Source of the DNA: Gammaproteobacteria bacterium
Lineage (GTDB): Bacteria > Pseudomonadota > Gammaproteobacteria > Methylococcales > UBA2780
Length of the DNA stretch: 6,668 nucleotides
Assembly (NCBI GenBank): GCA_003646305.1
Contig: QNFJ01000122.1
Coordinates: 1 to 6,668, forward strand
Reading direction: 5' to 3'
Shown piece by piece: positions 1 through 5,476 of the stretch; the stretch's first letter is position 1, and each line of letters starts with the position of its first letter. The translations under genes were made by a program, and so were the position numbers. The notes under the pieces are model-generated. The model saw only the letters and a program-made list of their open reading frames with translations. It searched no databases and was not told where the DNA came from.

Positions 1-1
1 C

Positions 2-1030
2 AATTTTGGAGAGGGGCCGAGGATTTACCGCGAATTTCTTGATGTTGACGTTGTCGTGCTTAAAACGACACCGATGGATAAGCACGGGTATTTCAATTTT
101 GGTATATCGAATACATTTGGCAGAGCCTGTTGTGATGTAGCGAAAAAGATTATCGTCGAAACTTCAACGGCGATACCACTTTGCTATGGTAGTGAAAACA
201 GCGTCCATATTACCGAGATTGACGGCGTTATTGAGGGTGATAATGCACCCCTGTTTGAGCTTCCAAGTGCGGCTATTACTGATGTCGACCGCAAAGTGGC
301 CGACCTGATTGTGCCATTAATCGAAGATCGTAGCTGCTTGCAAATTGGCATTGGTGGTATGCCTAATGCGGTTTGTTCAGCACTGGCCCAATCGGATATT
401 AAAGACCTTGGGATTCACACGGAAATGTTTGTCGATGGGATGATTGATCTGGTCGAGGCAGGAAAGGTGAGTGGGGAATATAAGCAGACCTATCGTGGCG
501 AAATCACCTACACGTTTGCGCTGGGGTCACAAAAAACCTATGACTTTATCGATGGTAACGAAATTTGCGTCAGCCTGCCGGTAGATGAAACGAACTTGCC
601 CAGTAAGATTGCAGCGAATCGTAATGTTGTTTCGATCAACAACTGTGTTCAAATTGACCTGAGCGGGCAGGTTGCCTCTGAGAGTAGTGCTTATAGGCAG
701 ATATCGGGAACCGGAGGGCAACTTCAGTTTGTACGGGGTGCTGTGGAATCAGAAGGCGGGAAATCCTTTATGTGTCTCTCCTCTCGGTTTGTTGATAAAG
801 CCGGTAACCCGGTATCGAGAATTGTTCCGGGGCTTGATCCGGGAACCGTTGTTACAACACCTCGTACTGACGTGATGTATGTGGTGACAGAATATGGGAT
901 TGTGAATCTGAAAGGTAAAAGTATTACCGAAAGAGCTTTGGCGCTTATCAGTATTGCACACCCTGATGATCGTGAAACACTAATGAAACAGGCAGCAGAA
1001 AGCCGGATTATTTCACGCCATTACTGGTAG
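2..1030 (+). CDS. CoA-transferase, acetyl-CoA hydrolase / 4-hydroxybutyrate CoA-transferase family (5' partial)
   Basis: The frame is open from the first complete codon (position 2) to the TAG at 1028-1030, so 342 residues are visible. The N-terminus, roughly 90 residues by comparison with the usual 430-440, lies outside the window. The GTG at 56 is internal, because family-like sequence (FLDVDVVVLKTTP, then DKHGYFNFG) continues through it. Visible motifs are the CoA-site glycine loop IGIGGMPNAV (about 345-375), HTEM with a Glu codon at 422-424 that by family knowledge is the probable catalytic glutamate forming the acyl-CoA thioester intermediate, GTGGQLQFVRGA, and a C-terminal VVTEYGIVNLKGKS block ending in HPDDRETL. 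The family moves CoA between an acyl-CoA and a free acid such as acetate, butyrate or 4-hydroxybutyrate, in the cytoplasm. The exact substrate cannot be read from sequence. The crotonase gene 106 bp downstream on the same strand fits an acyl-CoA catabolic unit. Confidence 0.9.
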   Translation, partial: NFGEGPRIYREFLDVDVVVLKTTPMDKHGYFNFGISNTFGRACCDVAKKIIVETSTAIPLCYGSENSVHITEIDGVIEGDNAPLFELPSAAITDVDRKVADLIVPLIEDRSCLQIGIGGMPNAVCSALAQSDIKDLGIHTEMFVDGMIDLVEAGKVSGEYKQTYRGEITYTFALGSQKTYDFIDGNEICVSLPVDETNLPSKIAANRNVVSINNCVQIDLSGQVASESSAYRQISGTGGQLQFVRGAVESEGGKSFMCLSSRFVDKAGNPVSRIVPGLDPGTVVTTPRTDVMYVVTEYGIVNLKGKSITERALALISIAHPDDRETLMKQAAESRIISRHYW

Positions 1031-1123
1031 AAAATTATTAACCACGAAGTCCACAGGGTGCAGTTAACGCTTTAGACTGCTCTAATTGTCGCAGCCATGT
1101 GGGCTTTGTGATGATAGGCAAAT

Positions 1124-1130
1124 GGAAGAG
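1124..1130 (+). promoter_or_regulatory. Ribosome binding site deciding the crotonase start
   Basis: GGAAGAG lies 6 nt before the ATG at 1137. It is the best Shine-Dalgarno match in the region. The in-frame ATG at 1122 overlaps this site, and the more upstream GTG at 1086 has no comparable motif, so translation most likely begins at 1137. Confidence 0.7.
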
Positions 1131-1136
1131 ATATTC

Positions 1137-1925
1137 ATGACGTACAAAACGATTAAATTTAGCAAGCAGGAAAAAATAGCGACTATCACGCTAAATGACC
1201 CTGCAACGCGCAATGCGATTACCGATCCGATTCTTTTAGAAGAGGTTAAGGTCGCCTTGCGAGCAATTCAGGATGATCAGGATGTTTCGGTTTGTATTTT
1301 AACCGGGGAAGGTAAGGGCTTTTCGTCGGGAGGCAATGTTAAAGATATGCTTAACCGTGAGAAGATGTTTGCGGGTGATGCGCTAGAGCTGCAAAACAAC
1401 TACCGAAACGGGATACATAGTCTTTCAAAACTTCTCTACTCATTCGAGATTCCAACGATTGCAGCGGTTAATGGCGCGGCGGCGGGAGCCGGTTTTGATC
1501 TGGCACTGCTGTGTGATTTACGGATCGGTTCTGAGAGAGCGACTTTCACTTCATCGTTCTTAAACCTCGCGGTCATTCCTGGGGATGGTGCTTCCTGGTT
1601 ATTGCGCAAAACAGTAGGTGCACAGCGGGCAGCAGAACTGGTGTTGACGGGGCGTACGGTTAAAGCAGAAGAGGCGTTGGACATGGGATTGCTGCTTAAG
1701 CTGGTTAAGCACGAAGCACTGATGGATTCTGCTCGTGAACTGGCGGCCGTGATTGCCGGAAAATCACGAGAAACTTTGATCATTACCAAACGGCTACTGA
1801 GATCAACCGATTCATTGGGCTATGAAGATCACCTCAATCTTTGTTCAGCCAATCAGGGGATGCTACATCGCGCAGCACCTCACGAAGAGGCGTTGAAGCG
1901 TTTTTTTAATAGAGAAAAAGAGTAG
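1137..1925 (+). CDS. Enoyl-CoA hydratase/isomerase (crotonase) family protein
   Basis: The product is 262 residues, the normal size for a single-domain crotonase, starting at the ATG behind GGAAGAG. Two oxyanion-hole segments are clear: GKGFSSGGN (residues 59-67), and NGAAAGAGFDLALLCD (112-127) with the glycine/alanine-rich turn of the family. The stretch NLAVIPGDGASWLLRKTVG (143-161) and the helix AAELVLTG (165-172) align with the catalytic region of rat enoyl-CoA hydratase. By hand alignment the second catalytic Glu (rat E164) is kept as Glu167, while the first (E144) is replaced by Phe141. Asp150, in PGDG, sits one position beyond the Asp used by PaaG-type isomerases. The protein should therefore act on an acyl-CoA, but as an isomerase, hydrolase or atypical hydratase rather than a textbook hydratase. 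It follows the CoA-transferase by 106 bp on the same strand and ends before a strong terminator. Family assignment is firm; the reaction is not. Confidence 0.92.
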   Translation: MTYKTIKFSKQEKIATITLNDPATRNAITDPILLEEVKVALRAIQDDQDVSVCILTGEGKGFSSGGNVKDMLNREKMFAGDALELQNNYRNGIHSLSKLLYSFEIPTIAAVNGAAAGAGFDLALLCDLRIGSERATFTSSFLNLAVIPGDGASWLLRKTVGAQRAAELVLTGRTVKAEEALDMGLLLKLVKHEALMDSARELAAVIAGKSRETLIITKRLLRSTDSLGYEDHLNLCSANQGMLHRAAPHEEALKRFFNREKE

Positions 1926-1986
1926 TTCTTTCGGGCTGAATGTTTCGGATAAAAGTAGGAAGGTGCTTCTCCATCCTGTTTGATAT

Positions 1987-2025
1987 AAAAGGCCCTGCGC
2001 ACTTTTGAGTACGTAGGGCCTTTTT
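1987..2025. terminator. Bidirectional intrinsic terminator between convergent genes
   Basis: AAAAGGCCCT at 1987-1996 pairs perfectly with AGGGCCTTTT at 2015-2024. A G-U and two G-C pairs extend this to a stem of about 13 bp with a 12-nt loop. A T tract follows on the + strand (2021-2025), and the A tract at 1987-1990 supplies the U tract for - strand transcripts. It sits about 60 bp after the crotonase stop and about 17 bp beyond the stop of the convergent nitroreductase gene, so it can end both. Confidence 0.92.
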
Positions 2026-2041
2026 ATTTGATTACTAAATA

Positions 2042-2707
2042 TTAATCACACCATGTTGTAAAAGAGTCAACCTCTTCACGGCTGGTGCGGTATTGATTAA
2101 CGGCCTGTTCATTGTCTGGATAGCCCAATGAGAGACCGCAGATCAGGTCGAATTGATCCGAAACGCCAAGCTTTTCTCTGACCAGATCAGGGTAGTCGCT
2201 TGTGGATGCCTGAGGGCAACTGCCAAGTCCGTGTTCGCGTGCAGCCAGCATGACACTTTGCAGAAACATACCCATATCAAACCAGGAGCCTTTACCCATT
2301 CTTTTGTCGATAAAGAAAAAGAGGCTAACGGGTGCGCCAAAGAAGTGATAGTTTGCCAGCCCGGCTTCGATCCGTTTTACCTTGTCTTCACGGCCGATAT
2401 CTAGTGCCTGATAGAGGGCCATACCGCATTCAAAGCGGCGGCCTTTAAAAGGTTCGACCCACTCTGCCGGGTAATAGTCGTAATCTGGATTGGGTTTGGT
2501 GTTGTTTTTTTGCGCGTCGAGAAAGGCGTCGGTGATGGCTTGCCTTGTTTCGCCCTGTGCGACAACAACTTTCCAGGGCTGGGTGTTTGTACCCGAAGGA
2601 CTCCAGCGTGCTGTATCGAGCACCTTTGTAAGAACCTCTTTCGAGACTGGTTTGTCGAGATAGGCACGGGTGGAGATACGGCCTTTGATGGCTTCAGTTA
2701 CATTCAT
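2042..2707 (-). CDS. Nitroreductase-family FMN oxidoreductase
   Basis: The product is 221 residues, typical for the family. The start is the ATG at 2705-2707, preceded on the minus strand by AGGA (2714-2717) at good spacing. The N-terminal FMN-phosphate motif GRISTRAYLDKPV (residues 9-21, with Arg10, Ser12 and Arg14) is followed by SPSGTNTQPWKVVV (36-49), the classical flavin-binding turn. Then come WFDMGMFLQSVMLAAREHGLGSCPQ (142-166) and LSLGYPD (192-198). These proteins are FMN-dependent homodimers that use NAD(P)H to reduce nitroaromatics, quinones or enones. The SWFDMG and GLGSCPQ pattern resembles nitrobenzoate reductase (PnbA)-like members, but the natural substrate is not predictable. 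It is convergent with the crotonase gene and shares its terminator. The 206-bp gap to the upstream hydrolase gene suggests a promoter of its own. There is no signal peptide, so it should be cytoplasmic. Confidence 0.93.
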   Translation of the reverse strand: MNVTEAIKGRISTRAYLDKPVSKEVLTKVLDTARWSPSGTNTQPWKVVVAQGETRQAITDAFLDAQKNNTKPNPDYDYYPAEWVEPFKGRRFECGMALYQALDIGREDKVKRIEAGLANYHFFGAPVSLFFFIDKRMGKGSWFDMGMFLQSVMLAAREHGLGSCPQASTSDYPDLVREKLGVSDQFDLICGLSLGYPDNEQAVNQYRTSREEVDSFTTWCD

Positions 2708-2801
2708 GAGTTTTCCTGATATTGCTGGATCGATTATTCAAGTGAATTTTGACTTTATCACATGACTGAGTTTTAGATAAGCGCCATTCAACGCTGTCTT
2801 C

Positions 2802-2807
2802 ATTATA
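2802..2807 (-). promoter_or_regulatory. Possible -10 box for the nitroreductase gene
   Basis: On the minus strand these bases read TATAAT, a perfect sigma-70 -10 hexamer, about 95 nt before the nitroreductase start codon. An A-rich tract precedes it. The -35 region at 15-18 bp spacing (for example CCGATT) is a poor match, and the surroundings are AT-rich, so chance is a real alternative. The rest of the 2708-2913 intergenic region shows no convincing ORF, and no GC-rich terminator hairpin for the hydrolase gene. Confidence 0.3.
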
Positions 2808-2913
2808 TTTTTTTATTTCAGAAAAATCGGGAATATTTATATTTTGAGCCAGATTGAATGGAAATATTGTGGAAGTCTAGCCCTGAAGTTAAATGGCAGC
2901 CTACGACAGTGAC

Positions 2914-3795
2914 TTAGAACTCTGGTCTAAAAAATTCGATGAAGGCAGCGCTAAGTTCCAGTGGTTTTTCTTCGGCTAAAAAGTGACCACAATGAAGAAA
3001 ATGCCCTTTAACATTGGTTGCTTTTTCTCGCCAGCAGCCCAAAACATCAAAACGCTGTTCAACAAAACCTTGTTTCCCCCATAAAATCAGCAGGGGGTTA
3101 GCAATTTTATGCTCCACGTCTTCACGATCATGAGCTAAATCAATTGTTGCAGCAGCTCGGTAATCTTCACAACTTGCGTGTATCGCTGCAGGATCCCGGA
3201 AGCATCGGCAGTATTGAGAAACCACTTCGGGCTTAAAAGCAAAATCCCTTCCACTCCAGCGTTTAAGCTTTTCGCGCACATAGTAATCAGGATCAAGACC
3301 AATCATATGCTCAGGAAGGCCATCGGGTTGAATCAGGAAAAACCAGTGATAATATCCCGTTGCAAAAGCCTGATCTGTCGCTTCGAACATTGTTAACGTT
3401 GGGGCAATATCGAGGACCGCTATTTTTTCGATTTGATCGGGATAATCCAGCGCCATACGATGTGCAACACGCCCACCTCTATCATGTCCTGCAACACTAA
3501 ATTTCTCATAGCCCAGCTTTGACATCAATTGAACCTGATCTTTGGCCATTACTCGCTTTGAGTAGTTGCTATGATCTTTATTTCCAACAGGTTTCGAGCT
3601 ACCACCATATCCTCTTAAATCAGGACAGATCACGGTGAAATAGTCACCCAAAAAAGGGGCAACTTGATGCCACATAAGGTGAGTTTGAGGGTAACCGTGC
3701 AGCAGTAACAAAGGTGGGCCATTCCCCCCAATTCTCAGGTTAATGAGTACATCATCAAGTTGTATTGTTTTCTGTCTGAAACGGTTGTCGAACAT
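2914..3795 (-). CDS. Alpha/beta hydrolase, fluoroacetate dehalogenase-like (haloacetate dehalogenase/epoxide hydrolase family)
   Basis: The product is 293 residues, close to DehH1 and RPA1163-type fluoroacetate dehalogenases. The order is HGYPQTHLMWH (33-43, oxyanion region), DLRGYGGSSKP (59-69), the nucleophile elbow GHDRGGR (103-109) with Asp105, the acid in AVLDIAPT (Asp129), a helical cap with YYHWFF (148-153), DYRA (211-214), and the catalytic His271 in CGHFLAEE. From memory of the characterised enzymes, Arg106 and Arg109 correspond to the substrate-carboxylate ligands, and His150, Trp151 and Tyr212 to the halide pocket. All are present. The expected reaction is hydrolysis of haloacetate to glycolate and halide through an aspartyl ester. 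Relatives with the same signature may prefer chloroacetate or have other substrates, so defluorination is inference. There is no signal peptide. The ATG at 3793-3795 fits family length; its Shine-Dalgarno (GTGAAG) is weak. It is transcribed divergently from cysK and has no obvious partner gene here. Confidence 0.92.
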   Translation of the reverse strand: MFDNRFRQKTIQLDDVLINLRIGGNGPPLLLLHGYPQTHLMWHQVAPFLGDYFTVICPDLRGYGGSSKPVGNKDHSNYSKRVMAKDQVQLMSKLGYEKFSVAGHDRGGRVAHRMALDYPDQIEKIAVLDIAPTLTMFEATDQAFATGYYHWFFLIQPDGLPEHMIGLDPDYYVREKLKRWSGRDFAFKPEVVSQYCRCFRDPAAIHASCEDYRAAATIDLAHDREDVEHKIANPLLILWGKQGFVEQRFDVLGCWREKATNVKGHFLHCGHFLAEEKPLELSAAFIEFFRPEF

Positions 3796-3883
3796 AACGC
3801 TTCACTCTGATAATCTGATAGGGAATAATAAAGACAATAACTTATGCGCTGACAATTGGACAGCCACTCAATTGGGAGAAAAG
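3785..3883. promoter_or_regulatory. Divergent promoter region between hydrolase and cysK
   Basis: The 88 bp between the two start codons is AT-rich. On the + strand TTGTCG (3785-3790) and GATAAT (3809-3814) are 18 bp apart, and TTCACT (3801-3806) and AATAAT (3824-3829) are 17 bp apart; either could drive cysK. On the - strand TTGTCA (3855-3850) precedes TATTAT (3830-3825) by 19 bp, and TTGTCT (3837-3832) precedes ATTATC (3814-3809) by 17 bp; either could drive the hydrolase gene. The opposing elements overlap, so the two transcripts may interfere. A short direct repeat, CTGATA-AT-CTGATA (3807-3820), lies in the middle. The hexamers are read by eye and none is near-perfect. Confidence 0.45.
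3874..3878 (+). promoter_or_regulatory. Ribosome binding site deciding the cysK start
   Basis: GGGAG sits 5 nt upstream of the ATG at 3884. This fixes the cysK start there. The frame is open further upstream, to 3743, but that extension would overlap the divergent hydrolase gene and has no family-like sequence. Confidence 0.75.
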
Positions 3884-4795
3884 ATGACCTATTTCACAAA
3901 TGTTACACAATTAATTGGCAATACAGGTTTGTTGAAGCTAACTAAACTTGTCGATAGTGATAGTGCTGATGTGCTGATTAAGCTCGAGTCCAGAAATCCC
4001 GGTGGCTCTGTTAAAGACAGAATCAGTCTGGCGATGATTGATGTGGCGGAAAAAGAGGGGCACTTGAATGCAGGTGGAACCATTATTGAACCTACCTCGG
4101 GTAATACCGGTATTGGCTTGGCAATGGTTGCCGCAACAAAAGGTTATCGATGTATTTTAACGATGCCCGATACAATGTCTGTTGAACGCCGTAACTTATT
4201 AACAACATTAGGTGCTGAGCTCGTGTTAACGCCGGGTGCAGAAGGGATGAAGGGTGCTTTAGCCAAAGCAATTGAGCTTCATGCTGAGACAGAGAACAGC
4301 TTTATTCCTCAACAGTTTGAAAACCCGGCGAACCCGGAGGCGCACCGCAAAACAACTGCAGAAGAGATCTGGTCTGCAACCGATGGCAAGGTGGATGCTT
4401 TCGTTTGTGGTGTAGGAACCGGTGGAACCATTACTGGGGTCGGTGAGGTAATCAAGTCACGTAAGGAAGATTTTCAGGTGATTGCAGTAGAACCTGAGGA
4501 GTCTCCTGTAATCTCAGGGGGAACGCACAGCCCGCATAAAATCCAGGGGATTGGCGCAGGATTTATTCCTGGCAACTTAAATGTCGATATTCTTGATTCA
4601 GTTGAACAGGTCAATAGTGATGAGGCTATTGCAATGCGCGCAAGACTCTTTCAGGAAGAGGGGGTTTTTGCAGGAATTTCTTCAGGTGCGAGCGTTGCAG
4701 CAGCGTTGCGGGTGGCGAAAAAACTTGGAAAAGGCAAAACGGTTGTGACGATTATTCATGATACCGGTGAGCGCTACCTGAGCATGAATCTCTAA
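3884..4795 (+). CDS. cysK: Cysteine synthase A (O-acetylserine sulfhydrylase)
   Basis: The product is 303 residues, typical for CysK. It is a fold-type II PLP enzyme that joins O-acetylserine and sulfide to give cysteine and acetate in the cytoplasm. Visible motifs are IGNTGLLKL (11-19), KLESRNPGGSVKDR (33-46) with the PLP-binding Lys44, the substrate loop EPTSGNTG (69-76), the PLP-phosphate loop GVGTGGT (176-182), SPVISGG followed by PHKIQGIGAGF (207-227), and GISSGAS (264-270) with Ser267 at the pyridine-nitrogen position. The PHKIQGIGAGF block and the lack of the arginine-rich CysM variant argue for CysK rather than CysM. The family usually has NTPL at residues 13-16 where this protein has NTGL. 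The start at ATG 3884 is set by GGGAG. The MOSC gene follows after 16 bp, so co-transcription is likely. Confidence 0.95.
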   Translation: MTYFTNVTQLIGNTGLLKLTKLVDSDSADVLIKLESRNPGGSVKDRISLAMIDVAEKEGHLNAGGTIIEPTSGNTGIGLAMVAATKGYRCILTMPDTMSVERRNLLTTLGAELVLTPGAEGMKGALAKAIELHAETENSFIPQQFENPANPEAHRKTTAEEIWSATDGKVDAFVCGVGTGGTITGVGEVIKSRKEDFQVIAVEPEESPVISGGTHSPHKIQGIGAGFIPGNLNVDILDSVEQVNSDEAIAMRARLFQEEGVFAGISSGASVAAALRVAKKLGKGKTVVTIIHDTGERYLSMNL

Positions 4796-4811
4796 TTTAA
4801 AGGTTTAGCGA

Positions 4812-5459
4812 ATGAAACTGCGCTCCGTCAATATTAGTGGCATCAAAAATCTGGAGTTTAATGGCCGGATGGTTAAGAGTGGCATCGATAAAAAACCTGT
4901 GGAAGGAAGTGTTAAGCTCCTTAAAGAGGGTTTAGTTGGTGACAAACAGGCCGACCTATCTGTACATGGAGGCCTTGATAAAGCCGTTTACGTCTATTCG
5001 GTTGAACATTACATTTATTGGCAGGAAAAGCTTGATGTTAAAAAACTTCCTTACGGCCAGTTTGGTGAAAATTTCACCGTTGAATCAATGGAGGATAAAA
5101 CTGTTTTGATCGGTGATATTTATCGAGTCGGCCGTGCACTGTTACAGGTCACCCAGCCACGAGTACCCTGCTTTAAACTGGGGATCAGGATGAATGATCC
5201 AATGTTTCCAGCAAGATTCCTTAAAAGTGGACGATATGGGTTTTACCTGCGCGTTTTAGAGGAGGGTTCTATTGAGGCGGGAGACCCTATTGAGTTGATT
5301 GAAAAAAGCCCTTCAGCAATGAGCGTTTGGGAAATTATGCAGATTATGCACACCGCATCTAAATCGAATCGCAATGACATTATGAAAGCACTGGCTATAC
5401 AGTCACTTTCAGCTGACTGGCGTGGTGAGTTCGAACAAAAGCTTTCCTCACTTAGCTGA
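4812..5459 (+). CDS. MOSC domain protein, YiiM-like
   Basis: The product is 215 residues, close to E. coli YiiM (about 224). The start is the ATG at 4812, with AAAGG (4799-4803) 8 nt upstream. The MOSC beta-barrel covers roughly residues 30-165. It has GLVGDKQADLSVHGGLDKAVY (40-60), the YGQFGENFTVE block (81-91), the GDIYRVG turn (101-107) and QPRVPCFKLG (115-124), whose Cys120 is the conserved residue expected to coordinate molybdenum cofactor. The C-terminal 50 residues (WEIMQIMHTA onward) match the small 3-alpha domain that follows MOSC in this group. E. coli YiiM is a molybdenum-cofactor protein that reduces N-hydroxylated compounds such as 6-hydroxylaminopurine, and the same role is plausible here. 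Spacing of 16 bp after cysK and 17 bp before the next gene points to an operon. Confidence 0.9.
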   Translation: MKLRSVNISGIKNLEFNGRMVKSGIDKKPVEGSVKLLKEGLVGDKQADLSVHGGLDKAVYVYSVEHYIYWQEKLDVKKLPYGQFGENFTVESMEDKTVLIGDIYRVGRALLQVTQPRVPCFKLGIRMNDPMFPARFLKSGRYGFYLRVLEEGSIEAGDPIELIEKSPSAMSVWEIMQIMHTASKSNRNDIMKALAIQSLSADWRGEFEQKLSSLS

Positions 5460-5476
5460 TTTGCCGGTTTATTCTC

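Noticed and set aside
1060..1080. Hairpin GCAGT / ACTGC in the gap between the CoA-transferase and crotonase genes
   Set aside because: The stem is only 5 bp with an 11-nt loop and no T tract follows, so it is not a credible terminator or attenuator.
1086..1136. N-terminal extension of the crotonase from the GTG at 1086
   Set aside because: The extra 17 residues do not resemble a crotonase N-terminus, and the strong Shine-Dalgarno serves the ATG at 1137.
2153..2719. Plus-strand and alternate minus-strand open frames across the nitroreductase gene
   Set aside because: All overlap a well-supported nitroreductase with intact FMN motifs, and their translations are low-complexity shadow-like sequences without recognisable motifs.
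2808..2830. AT-rich imperfect palindrome (TTTTT ... AAAAA) as terminator of the hydrolase gene on the minus strand
   Set aside because: The stem would be only A-T pairs, with no GC-rich core. It is more likely part of the AT-rich promoter region of the nitroreductase gene.
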